This document shows, one piece after another, positions 42,090-50,367 of a stretch of 64,000 bases of DNA (position 1 is the stretch's first letter; each line of letters opens with the position of its first letter). The translations under genes and the position numbers were made by a program. Under the pieces are notes generated by a model, which was given only the letters and a program-made list of their open reading frames with translations, had not been told where the DNA came from and searched no databases. The DNA lies in assembly GCA_020632795.1 (NCBI GenBank), contig JACKEV010000017.1, positions 1 to 64,000 on the forward strand, in the 5' to 3' direction. This stretch comes from Alphaproteobacteria bacterium (GTDB lineage: Bacteria; Myxococcota_A; UBA796; CAJQPC01).

Positions 42090-43420
42090 GGATCACCTGA
42101 GGGGTAGAGCGAGTCCAGGCGCTGGATCGTGCCCAGGACGTTGCGGGCGCCGACCGAGAGCCGCCAGATCTCCTTGCCGTCGGGGTCGTATTCGATGAGC
42201 TGCCCCACCGTGCCCCAGGTGCTGAGCGTGTCGCCGTTGTCCAGCCGGACCACGTCTCCCAGCGCCAGGACGTGGTAGCCCGGGGCAGCGTCCATCGTCC
42301 GGACCAGCTCGAGCGTGTCGGTGGTGATGGCGTACTCCGCGACGCGGGAGAGCTCGTCGATCGCGTCGGAGCGGCGCGAATCGAACACCAACAGCGTGCC
42401 TTCAGGGGTGTACTGGGGGCTGTGTTGATGTTGAAAAATCTCGTCGCGGGGCACCGCGATGCGCTCACCCTGCTCGCCCAGGATGTCGACCACCGCGCCC
42501 GTCTCGCGATCCAGCTCCACGATGGTGCTCAGGTGGCGGGTGCTGTAGAGGTAGGTGCCCCGCTCGGCGTCCCAGCGCAGGGCGTTGCCGTGGGTCCAGT
42601 CGTAGCCGATGCCGTAGAAGTCCCGGGGCTCCTCGCGGCCTTCAAAGGTGAAGGTGTCCCAGGTCGACCACAGGACGCGGGGCTCGCCGTCCGCGCCCAT
42701 CTCGACCACCACGTCCCCCACGATGTCCCCCTCGCCCTGGACCGTGCGGACGTCCAGCGCCAGCCAGGCCCAGGTGTCGGGGTCGGGGTGGGCGAACTCG
42801 TGGTGGCCCAGCTCGGCGCGGACCTCCTCCACCAGCCGGCCGTCCAGGCTCAAGACCTTGATCTCCGCCACGTCGAGGGCCCGGCTGCCCGAGCCGATGA
42901 GGAAGGCAAAGTCCCCGGAGTCGGGGATCCGGATGGCCTTGACCGCCTGCCGGTCCTCCCCGAGCTGGTGGTACCAGATGATCTCCCCCGCCCGGTTCAG
43001 GACCAGCACGAAGGAGGGGTCCCCCAGGGTCGGGACGAGCACGAAGGGGCCCTCGAGGTCGTCCGCAGCGGCGGTCAGCTCGGTGAACTGGGGCAGCCCG
43101 GCGGGCAACAGCCCGGTCTCGACGGTGAGGGGCTCGCTCTCGACGCGCTCGCCGTCGATCTCCATGACCGCCTTGAGCGTGATCTCGGTGAGCTGGGGGA
43201 ACCCGGCGACCAGGGCGCGGTGCCGATCGGGGTGATCGTCGCGATCGGGGATGACCGTGCCGTCGGCCAGCTCGACCCAGCCGGGCTCATCGTCGACCCG
43301 GGGCCACTGGACCTCGATGACGGTGGAGACCAGCTCGGTGGGCTGGGCGGTGAGGTCGGCGAAGTGGGTGTCCCGGCAGCCGACGAGGGCCACCAGGAGG
43401 GCGAGCGTGAGGCGGGGCAT
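42086..43420 (-). CDS. Arylsulfotransferase-like propeller lipoprotein, copy B
   Basis: A 444-residue paralogue of the following gene, with signal MPRLTLALLVALVGC. The same motifs recur: DWTHGNALRWDAERGTYLYS, FQHQHSPQYTPEGTLLVFDS, and LSTWGTVGQLIEYDPDGKEI. The two copies align along their whole length, indicating a tandem duplication that has since diverged at many positions. The catalytic role is inferred as for copy A. It lies 17 bases after a barrel-protein gene, so all may be transcribed from the radical-SAM-like gene onward. Confidence 0.75.
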   Translation of the reverse strand: MPRLTLALLVALVGCRDTHFADLTAQPTELVSTVIEVQWPRVDDEPGWVELADGTVIPDRDDHPDRHRALVAGFPQLTEITLKAVMEIDGERVESEPLTVETGLLPAGLPQFTELTAAADDLEGPFVLVPTLGDPSFVLVLNRAGEIIWYHQLGEDRQAVKAIRIPDSGDFAFLIGSGSRALDVAEIKVLSLDGRLVEEVRAELGHHEFAHPDPDTWAWLALDVRTVQGEGDIVGDVVVEMGADGEPRVLWSTWDTFTFEGREEPRDFYGIGYDWTHGNALRWDAERGTYLYSTRHLSTIVELDRETGAVVDILGEQGERIAVPRDEIFQHQHSPQYTPEGTLLVFDSRRSDAIDELSRVAEYAITTDTLELVRTMDAAPGYHVLALGDVVRLDNGDTLSTWGTVGQLIEYDPDGKEIWRLSVGARNVLGTIQRLDSLYPSGDP

Positions 43421-43437
43421 GCCTCCACCATACAGGG

Positions 43438-44382
43438 CTACTCGCGCTTCGGCCCCCAGTCCATGCCGACGGTGGCGTAGACGGCGGCGCGGCCGACCCC
43501 GGGCTGCCGCTCGATGAAGGGGGCGTACCCGTAGGCCAGCTCGCCGAACCAGCGCTCGCCCCGCAGGCCGCCGCGGGCCTCCAGGCCGAGGGCCTGCTGG
43601 CCGTCGAACGCGGCCAGGTCTGCGGAGAGGGCCAGGGAGAGGTGTTCACCCTGGAGGTGCGGGCCGAGCCGGGCGGCGACGTAGTCCTCCACCCACCACT
43701 CGGCCCAGGCGGCGCCCGCGACGGGCACCACGTAGGGGTTCATGCCGCCGAGCCGGGTCCGGGTGAGGAAGTCCTGGCGCTCCGCGAAGCCAGCGCGCAG
43801 GGCCAGGCGCGGGGCCAGGCGCCAGGGCGCGCGGGCCTTGATCTCCAGGTGGGCGTGGGGGGCGGCGGCCTCGGCGGTGACGTCCACGCCCACCCGCGCC
43901 CAGGCCTGGACGTCGGGGGTCCACCACCCCAGCAGGGCGTCGCCGGTGAGGAGGCCGCGGGGGTCGGGGACCTCGACGGTGGTGTCCGCCATGGCGCCGA
44001 AGACGTAGGCTCGGGCGAGCCACTGGAAGCCGGCGTAGAGGCCCTCGGGGCCATACCAGACCCGGCCGCCCTCCATGCCGAGGTAGCTGGCGTTGAGGGC
44101 GCGGTCGGGGTCCGGGCCGCCGTCGGTCCACGGGGAGAGCATCAGCCCGGCCGCGCCCACCTCCAGCCGGGCGGCGAGCCAGCGGCGCCCGCCGTCGCCC
44201 TCGGCGTCCCAGCGCAGGTCCAGGGTGTCGGTGAACAGGTTGGCCGACCAGTCGCCGCGCCGCACGCTCAGATCGGCGATGCCATGTGGGGTGGCGTTGA
44301 CCTCGGCGCCGGCGTCCCAGCGCCACTGCAAGGCGGGCTCTGCGGCGAGGGCCAGGGGCAGCGCGGCGAGCCCGAGGCTCAC
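43438..44382 (-). CDS. Predicted outer-membrane beta-barrel protein
   Basis: A 314-residue exported protein. The start is taken as GTG 44382, which overlaps the stop of the preceding gene (GTGA) and gives a short signal SLGLAALPLALA-A. The mature part consists of about 14 alternating strands rich in Trp, Gly and Tyr (YGPEGLYAGFQWLARAYVFG; VVPVAGAAWAEWWVEDYVAA) and ends with WGPKRE rather than with a terminal aromatic residue. No family is recognised. Context with lipoproteins and a small membrane protein suggests a surface assembly. Confidence 0.6.
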   Translation of the reverse strand: MSLGLAALPLALAAEPALQWRWDAGAEVNATPHGIADLSVRRGDWSANLFTDTLDLRWDAEGDGGRRWLAARLEVGAAGLMLSPWTDGGPDPDRALNASYLGMEGGRVWYGPEGLYAGFQWLARAYVFGAMADTTVEVPDPRGLLTGDALLGWWTPDVQAWARVGVDVTAEAAAPHAHLEIKARAPWRLAPRLALRAGFAERQDFLTRTRLGGMNPYVVPVAGAAWAEWWVEDYVAARLGPHLQGEHLSLALSADLAAFDGQQALGLEARGGLRGERWFGELAYGYAPFIERQPGVGRAAVYATVGMDWGPKRE

Positions 44383-44798
44383 CGACGCGCCAGGCGGCAG
44401 ACGGAGAAGAGGACGGTGGTCGCGGCCAGGTCGCCCACCGCTGCCCACGCCAGCACCGCCCCCATCATGCCCAGCCACTCGCAGGGGTTCTCCGGCACCT
44501 GGCAGGTCGGGCTGTGCCCGATGAGCCAGATCGCGCTCAGCCCGGTACCGAACACCAGCATCCCGGCGGCGAGGAGCCAGCCCAGGGTGCGCCAGCGCCC
44601 GTCGGCGAGCCCGGCGACGATCGGCATGGTGAGGGCGACAGCGCCGGTCACCAGGAGCCCCGGCCCGGTCAGCCCGGACCACAGCGCCGCCCCCGCAGCG
44701 CTCAGCGCCGCCGCAGCCACGATCGGCAAAGCCCAGAAAAGCCCCAGGCGCTGGAGCGCGCCGGGCGGGGGGGCCGCGAGGGCGCCCTGGGCGATCAT
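44379..44798 (-). CDS. Four-helix membrane protein with a cysteine pair
   Basis: A 139-residue protein with four hydrophobic helices (about residues 18-42, 45-63, 70-92, 106-130). The loop between helices 3 and 4 carries two cysteines, HSPTCQVPENPCEW, probably on the outer side and possibly disulphide-bonded. No family is recognised. It lies 31 bases after the radical-SAM-like gene and overlaps the following barrel gene by 4 bases. Confidence 0.6.
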   Translation of the reverse strand: MIAQGALAAPPPGALQRLGLFWALPIVAAAALSAAGAALWSGLTGPGLLVTGAVALTMPIVAGLADGRWRTLGWLLAAGMLVFGTGLSAIWLIGHSPTCQVPENPCEWLGMMGAVLAWAAVGDLAATTVLFSVCRLARR

Positions 44799-44829
44799 CG
44801 GGCCCGACCGGAGTTCAGGAAGGACAGGG

Positions 44830-45729
44830 TCATGACGCCTCCACCGCCCGCAGCGGCGGGAAGCTGGACCGCCGCAGGTAGGTCGCGAAGAAGCCGTCGC
44901 AGCGCGCGTCCAAGGAGCAGAAGCGGCACTCGTCGGTCTTGGTGAAGCTGACCACCTCGGGGAAGAACAGGATGGCGTCGCCCTTCTGGTGGTCGGCGTC
45001 GACGTACCAGCGGTTGGCGCTGCGCCGCAGCCGGTCGGCCAGCGTGCCCAGGTAGCAGGCCGGCAGGCCCTTGATGTCGGACGACACCCCCGCGGCGTCG
45101 AGCATGGGCACCACCCGGTGCAGCGCGTTGACCACCGCCATGACCCCCGGCACGTGGACCGAGGTGTTCCCCGCGATCGGGAAGGGGTAGGTGAACGCCG
45201 CCCCGTGGGGCTTGGAGGCCGCGATGGCCCGCGCGGCGGGCTCCAGGTCCGGCAGGGCCGTGGTGGAGAGCACCGTGTTGGCCACCACCCGGATGCCGTT
45301 GTCGTGGCAGGCCCGGATCGCCCGCGCGCCGGCCTGGAGGGCCCCCCCGGCCGGACCGGGCTGGACCGGCACGATGATCATCGCCACCAGACCGGCGTAC
45401 CGGGCGGGGTCGAAGGTGTCCAGGTCCTCGCCCCCGGCGTGCAGGACGATGTGGTCCATGCCCCAGTCGCGGGCCTGACGGATGGCGTCGACGGTGTCCG
45501 CGCGCCCCGCGACCCCGACGCCGGAGAGCACGAGCTTCGTGCACGCCGCTGTGCGGGGGCCGCGCATGCCCTCGGTGAAGAACTGGAGGTTGTCGACCAG
45601 CTCCTCAGGGGTCATCGAGCGGGTGGGCACCGGCGCGCCAGCGCGCACGCGGCCCGGGTAGGCGCGTTGCACGCGGATCTGAATCATGATGGGCCGCTCG
45701 ACGGCCCCGGCGGTGGTCCAGGTGATCAT
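44830..45729 (-). CDS. Radical-SAM-like TIM-barrel protein lacking the CxxxCxxC cluster
   Basis: A 299-residue protein that reads like a radical SAM enzyme after the first strand: TKLVLSGVGVAGRADTVDAI corresponds to the usual GGEP-bearing strand, followed by ARDWGMDHIVLHAGG and ACHDNGIRVVANTVLST barrel elements. The C-terminus has the auxiliary-type motif DECRFCSLDARCDGFF. The N-terminal segment where CxxxCxxC should be (IMIQIRVQRAYPGRVRAG) has no cysteine, so a SAM-cleaving 4Fe-4S cluster cannot form in the standard way. It may bind one cluster at the C-terminal cysteines. It is divergent from the giant FG-GAP lipoprotein gene and heads a five-gene minus-strand series. Confidence 0.7.
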   Translation of the reverse strand: MITWTTAGAVERPIMIQIRVQRAYPGRVRAGAPVPTRSMTPEELVDNLQFFTEGMRGPRTAACTKLVLSGVGVAGRADTVDAIRQARDWGMDHIVLHAGGEDLDTFDPARYAGLVAMIIVPVQPGPAGGALQAGARAIRACHDNGIRVVANTVLSTTALPDLEPAARAIAASKPHGAAFTYPFPIAGNTSVHVPGVMAVVNALHRVVPMLDAAGVSSDIKGLPACYLGTLADRLRRSANRWYVDADHQKGDAILFFPEVVSFTKTDECRFCSLDARCDGFFATYLRRSSFPPLRAVEAS

Positions 45730-45751
45730 CCAGCCCTCTCGCTATCGGGAT

Positions 45752-45760
45752 TGCTACAAT
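45752..45760 (+). promoter_or_regulatory. Extended -10 promoter of the giant FG-GAP lipoprotein gene
   Basis: TGC-TACAAT has 5 of 6 matches to the -10 hexamer plus the TGn extension. The start of transcription would be near 45767, giving a 17-base leader that contains GGGGAG (45772-45777) 6 bases before the ATG. There is no matching -35, as expected for an extended -10 promoter. Confidence 0.6.
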
Positions 45761-45783
45761 GTGCAAGTCACGGGGAGCAAGGA

Positions 45784-48690
45784 ATGATGACCCACCGACT
45801 TCTCGCGCTGGCCTTCGGCGCTCTCACGCTCGCAGGATGCAACGGGAACGACCCGGACCTGCCCTTCGGCAACGGAAACGGTGACGACACCGACGACCCG
45901 CCCGGCCTCGGCCCCGGGGTCGAGCTGACCGAGCCCACCGACGGCGCCATCTTCGAGCAGGGCGAGAACATGTGGGTGCGCGGCAACATCTTCGGGGTCA
46001 CCTCGGTGCTCGACCTTACGATGGGCGTGCGCGTCGACGGCGAGGACTTCCCCGGGCCGGAGTTCGGCTTCCAGGGCTTCTCGTTCTCGGCCAGCGTCGA
46101 CCTCCCGGAGGGCACCCACGAGCTGACCGTCTACGCCCTGGACGCCGAGGGCGACGAGGGCAACGCCTCGGTGACCGTCACGCGCCTGGACAACCTGCCC
46201 CCCACCCGGCCGGTGGTGGCGATCACCCCCACCGAGCCCGTGTCCGGCGAGCCCCTGTTCGTGGGCCTGACCACCCCCTCCGAGGACCCCGAGGGCGTGC
46301 GCGTGGACTACGCCTACAGCTGGACCCGGGACGGCCAGCCGATGGAGCAGTACACCGGCGCCACCGTGCTGCCCGAGGGCGTCACCCGCATGGGCGAGGT
46401 CTGGGCCGTCACCGTCGTCGCCTCCGACGGGGTGCTGCTCTCCGAGCCGTCCAGCGATGAGGTCGAGATCGAAGGCGCGGGGCCGATCATTGACGTCTCC
46501 ATCGAGCCCGCCGAGGCCTACGTCACCGACACCCTCACCTGCGCGCGCACGGTCACCGAGCCCGACAACCTGCCCATCACCAACGAGACGGCCACCTGGA
46601 TGGTCAACGGCACCTCCTACGGCGACGCCGCCACGCCGCTGTCCGGCGTCTTCGTGAAGGGGGATGCGGTGGGCTGCGTGGTCGCGGCGACCTCGGCCTC
46701 GGGCTCCACCCAGGCCACCGCCATGCTGACCGTGCTCAACAGCCCCCCGGTGACCACCCTGGCCACCCTCTCCGGGGACCCGGCCACCGAGGCGGACACC
46801 CTGACCTGCGCAGGCGCGGCCACCGACGCCGACGGCGACACGGTCACCGTCAACTGGTTCTGGCAGGTCAACGGCGTCCAGGTGCTCTCCGGGGTCGACC
46901 AGCTCGACGGCGCGGACTTCGACCGGGGCGACGAGGTGTGGTGCGAGGTCGCCGGCAGCGACGGCGACGTGCTGGGCGAGCCCCTCGAGTCCGCCCACAC
47001 CTTCATCGAGAACAGCCCCCCCACCGCGCCGGGCGTCAACCTGGGCCCCGCGGGCGCGCTGCCCGGGGACCCCCTCACCTGCTCGATCGACGTCCCCGCC
47101 AGCGACGCCGACCCCAGCGACACCCTCACCCAGACCGTGACCTGGAGCGTCAACGGGTCGGTGGTCAGCTCCGGCACCGACCTGACCTTCGACACCTCCG
47201 CCCTGACCGGCGGCGAGACGGTCACCTGCACCGTGGAGGTCTCCGACGGCCTGGACACCGCCAGCGCGGACGCCTCCCTGGTGGTGGGCGGGCGACTGGA
47301 GGGCGCCCTGGTGGCCTCGGACGCCGACGTGCGCCTGGAGGGCAACGGCAGCCGCGGCTTCTTCGGCGCGACGGTGATCTCCCCTGGCGACGTCGACAAC
47401 GACAGCGTCAGCGAGCTGGCTGTGGGGGCCTACGGCTACAGCAGCAGCGCGGGCGCGGTGTTCCTCTTCAGCGGCGCCGGCCTGAGCGGCACCGTGCAGG
47501 ACACCGACGCGGACTGGTGGTGGGTCGGCGACGCCGCCGGGGACGGCCTGGGCGACCAGGAGGGCATCACCATCTGCCCGGACCTCGACGGCGACGGCTT
47601 CAACGAGCTGTTCGTGGGGGCCTACACCGCGCTCACCGACGTGGACGAGGGCGGCGCGGCCTACCTGCTGCTCTCCGGGGACCGGTCGAGCTGGGGCCAG
47701 GGCGGCGCCATCTCCACCGACGCCGCCTTCGTCATCGAGGGGGAGGTCCGCCGGGACCACGCCGGCCACGGCCTGCTGGCCACCGACGTCAACGGCGACG
47801 GCACCGCGGACCTGCTGGTCGGCGTGCCCCTGGACGACAGCGTGGACAGCAACGCCGGGCTGGTGGCGGTCTTCCTGGGCTCCGGCGTGCCCTCGGGCGC
47901 GGTGGTGGTCTCGGACGCGGACTACCTCGTGACCGGCACGAACGCCACGGACCGCCTGGGCCTCAACGCGGTCCGCCGGCTGGGCGACATCGACGGCGAC
48001 GGCGGCGTGGAGCTGCTCTTCGGGGCCCCGACCGCCGACTCCAGCGCGGCGACCGCCGCGGGGGTGGCCTACGTGCTGTCCGGCTCGGCCCTGGCCAACG
48101 GCAGCGCCGAGGCCCTGGCGGACGCCCGCCTCGACGGGGTCGGCGCGGACGACTACTTCGGCAACGCCGCCACGGGGGTCGGGGATCTGGACGCCGACGG
48201 CAACGACGACTTCATCGTGGGCGCGCGCTTCGCGGACGTGGTCGGGACCGACGGCGGCGGGCTCTATCTGTGGTACGGCGGGGCGCTCTCCGGCACCGTC
48301 CTGGCGTCCACTGCGGACGCCAGCCTGGGCTCCGACAGCGCCGACGACCGCCTCGGGCTGGAGGTCGGCGCCGCCGACATGGACGGCGACGGCCTCCTGG
48401 AGATCACCACCGGCGCCTACAGCCGCTCCACCTCCAGCGACGCCTACGCGGGCACGGCCATGCTCTTCCTGGGCGCGGACGTCTCGTCCTGGCCCGCGGC
48501 CGGCCGCGCGGACGACTACGCCCAGGCCACCCTCACGGGCACCACCGCCGGCCAGTACGTGGGCCGCTACGACACCGTCGGCGCCGACATCAACGGCGAC
48601 GGCTACGGCGAGTGGGCGGTCGGCGCGCTGGGGGCCAACAAGGGCTCCAGCTCCCGCGCGGGCGCGGTGTACGTGTTCTACGGGCCCTGA
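45784..48690 (+). CDS. Giant Ig-like / FG-GAP repeat lipoprotein
   Basis: A 968-residue surface lipoprotein: signal MMTHRLLALAFGALTLAGC with Cys19 as the lipidation site. A low-complexity Asn/Gly/Asp linker follows (residues 20-45), then about four Ig/cadherin-like modules to residue 500 with recurrent cysteine-bearing strands (LTCAGAATDADGDTVTV; LTCSIDVPASDADPSD). Residues about 505-965 hold six or seven FG-GAP blades with calcium loops (DVDNDSVSELAVGAYG; DINGDGYGEWAVGALG). Proteins of this layout act in adhesion or cell contact in other bacteria; here that is inference. It has its own extended -10 promoter and stands alone. Confidence 0.85.
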   Translation: MMTHRLLALAFGALTLAGCNGNDPDLPFGNGNGDDTDDPPGLGPGVELTEPTDGAIFEQGENMWVRGNIFGVTSVLDLTMGVRVDGEDFPGPEFGFQGFSFSASVDLPEGTHELTVYALDAEGDEGNASVTVTRLDNLPPTRPVVAITPTEPVSGEPLFVGLTTPSEDPEGVRVDYAYSWTRDGQPMEQYTGATVLPEGVTRMGEVWAVTVVASDGVLLSEPSSDEVEIEGAGPIIDVSIEPAEAYVTDTLTCARTVTEPDNLPITNETATWMVNGTSYGDAATPLSGVFVKGDAVGCVVAATSASGSTQATAMLTVLNSPPVTTLATLSGDPATEADTLTCAGAATDADGDTVTVNWFWQVNGVQVLSGVDQLDGADFDRGDEVWCEVAGSDGDVLGEPLESAHTFIENSPPTAPGVNLGPAGALPGDPLTCSIDVPASDADPSDTLTQTVTWSVNGSVVSSGTDLTFDTSALTGGETVTCTVEVSDGLDTASADASLVVGGRLEGALVASDADVRLEGNGSRGFFGATVISPGDVDNDSVSELAVGAYGYSSSAGAVFLFSGAGLSGTVQDTDADWWWVGDAAGDGLGDQEGITICPDLDGDGFNELFVGAYTALTDVDEGGAAYLLLSGDRSSWGQGGAISTDAAFVIEGEVRRDHAGHGLLATDVNGDGTADLLVGVPLDDSVDSNAGLVAVFLGSGVPSGAVVVSDADYLVTGTNATDRLGLNAVRRLGDIDGDGGVELLFGAPTADSSAATAAGVAYVLSGSALANGSAEALADARLDGVGADDYFGNAATGVGDLDADGNDDFIVGARFADVVGTDGGGLYLWYGGALSGTVLASTADASLGSDSADDRLGLEVGAADMDGDGLLEITTGAYSRSTSSDAYAGTAMLFLGADVSSWPAAGRADDYAQATLTGTTAGQYVGRYDTVGADINGDGYGEWAVGALGANKGSSSRAGAVYVFYGP

Positions 48691-48753
48691 GAGGGTCAGC
48701 ATAAACAAGGAACCTCTCGCGTCCGGGCGTGTCGGGGCCTCTGTGGAGGTGCC

Positions 48754-49689
48754 ATGCTCGCCTGGACGCTGCTGCTCGCTGCCTGCACCACCTGGGCTGA
48801 ACCCCCGGCGCCGCCGCCGGACCCGCCGCCAGCCCCCGCGCCGCCCCCCGCGGTCGTGCGCGCCTTGCCCGAGGCCGACGGCTGGACCGCCCTGGAGGAG
48901 GGCCTCGACCTCGGCGTCTTCACCGCCCCGGTGGCCTCCACCCACGGCGACAGCCGCATCACCGTGCTGCGCGCCGACCCGGAGCGCTTCGAGCCGGTCC
49001 TGCTGATGGCCTCCGCCGAGGCCGAGCGGGGCGAGGCCGCCACCAAGCGCACCGCGCGGGCCTGGGCCGAGCGCTATGGGCTGGTGGCGGCCATCAACAC
49101 CTCGATGTTCCGCGACGACCACCGCAGCGCCACCCACTACCTCGCCGGCCCCCTCGACCCGCGCGTCGAGGGCTCCCCCACCCACGTCAACCAGGGCGAC
49201 GACGCCAGCGGCAACACCATGCTCGTCTTCGACCCCGTCGACCCGAGCCGGGACCCGCCCCTCAAGATCGTGGACCGCAAGTGCGGCCAGTCCTTCGCCG
49301 AGGCCCACGCCCGCTACCGCGCCCGGGTGCAGTCCATCCGCATGGTGTCCTGCCACGGCGGCAGCGTCTGGGCGCAGCAGCCCAAGCAGTGGAGCCACGC
49401 GGTGGTGGGCGTGGACAAGGCCGGGCGGCTGCTCTTCATCCACGCGCGGTCGCCCTGGAGCACCCACGACTTCATCGACCTGCTGCTCGGGCTGCCCATC
49501 GACCTCGCCCAGCTCCAGTACGCGGAGGGCGGCCCCGAGGCGAGCCTGTGGGTGGACGCCGGGGGCCGCGAGGTCGAGCTGTTCGGCAGCTACGAGACCG
49601 GCTTCAACGAGAACGACGACAACCGCCGGGCCTGGCCGCTGCCCAACGTGCTGGGCCTGCGCCCCGTGCCGGGCTCAGAACCCCGCTGA
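48754..49689 (+). CDS. Phosphodiester-glycosidase (NAGPA)-like lipoprotein
   Basis: A 311-residue lipoprotein with signal MLAWTLLLAAC and a Pro/Ala-rich linker. The mature domain has the pattern of the phosphodiester glycosidase / exopolysaccharide NAGPA family: RITVLRADPERFEPVLLMAS, LVAAINTSMFRDDHRSATH, SWSTHDF-type strand and LQYAEGGPEASLWVDAGGRE near the end, where family members carry a conserved Asp/Gly-rich loop. It would cleave phosphodiester-linked sugars or act on peptidoglycan-like glycans, but the substrate is unknown. The 3' end overlaps the convergent barrel gene by 15 bases. Confidence 0.75.
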   Translation: MLAWTLLLAACTTWAEPPAPPPDPPPAPAPPPAVVRALPEADGWTALEEGLDLGVFTAPVASTHGDSRITVLRADPERFEPVLLMASAEAERGEAATKRTARAWAERYGLVAAINTSMFRDDHRSATHYLAGPLDPRVEGSPTHVNQGDDASGNTMLVFDPVDPSRDPPLKIVDRKCGQSFAEAHARYRARVQSIRMVSCHGGSVWAQQPKQWSHAVVGVDKAGRLLFIHARSPWSTHDFIDLLLGLPIDLAQLQYAEGGPEASLWVDAGGREVELFGSYETGFNENDDNRRAWPLPNVLGLRPVPGSEPR

Positions 49690-50367
49690 GAAGCCCCACC
49701 CCTGCTGCACCCCGGTGGCGGTGATGCGGCGGGACCAGATCAGCCCCATCTTGAAGTAGCGGGTGTTGATGATGCCCCCCGCCATGATCTCGAACTCATG
49801 GCCGAAGCCGATGGCGTCGATCTCGTCCCACTCCACCCGCCGGTCGGGGTTGAGCAGCAGCGCAGGGGTGACCCCCGCGACGGCGTAGGCGGAGGACGGG
49901 CCGAGGGTGAGCGTGAGCGGCACGTCCAGGCCCCAGGTGGGCTCCAGCACGATGGGGCCGGCGCGGAAGGTGTTGCGGAACACGTCCGGGCCGATCATCA
50001 CGCTCCAGTACTCCTTGGCCGGGCCGATGAAGCTGCCGAGGCGCACGTCGCCGCCCCAGCCGCCGCCGGTCAGGGAGCCCATCAGCCGGGCCCGGGTGCG
50101 TCCCCGCAGGGGGCCCTCGGTGTCCCAGTACTGCACGCCCCCGCTGAGCCCCAGCGCCAGCGCCTGGGTGGCCGCGTAGCCGTTGCCGTAGACCACGAGG
50201 CCGCCCTCGGGGCGCCAGTAGGGCTCCCAGTCCCAGCCGTCGGGCAGGCCCAGGCGGAACTCCGGGTCCACGTCGCCCAGGGTCTCGCCCTCCGGCGCCT
50301 GGGGGGCCGGGGCGTCGCCGGCCCACGCGGGCGTCGCGGCGAGCAGGGTCAGCAGGACGAGGGGCAT
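49675..50367 (-). CDS. Outer-membrane protein of unknown function, coupled to prs
   Basis: A 230-residue exported protein: signal MPLVLLTLLAATPAWA, a short Pro/Ala linker, then about ten amphipathic strands (GGGWGGDVRLGSFIG; YWSVMIGPDVFRNTF; FKMGLIWSRRITATG) ending in Phe, as in outer-membrane barrels. No family is recognised. Its ATG overlaps the prs stop (TGATG), with GGAGGAG 8 bases upstream. The link between a nucleotide-synthesis enzyme and an envelope protein is unexpected and may simply reflect dense packing. Confidence 0.7.
   Translation of the reverse strand: MPLVLLTLLAATPAWAGDAPAPQAPEGETLGDVDPEFRLGLPDGWDWEPYWRPEGGLVVYGNGYAATQALALGLSGGVQYWDTEGPLRGRTRARLMGSLTGGGWGGDVRLGSFIGPAKEYWSVMIGPDVFRNTFRAGPIVLEPTWGLDVPLTLTLGPSSAYAVAGVTPALLLNPDRRVEWDEIDAIGFGHEFEIMAGGIINTRYFKMGLIWSRRITATGVQQGWGFSAGF

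Noticed and set aside
45754..49467. A very long minus-strand open frame (over 1200 codons) antisense to the giant FG-GAP lipoprotein
   Set aside because: High-GC third positions suppress stop codons on the opposite strand. The translation is Val/Gly/His/Arg-rich low-complexity sequence without domains, while the plus strand has clear repeats, a signal peptide, promoter and ribosome site.
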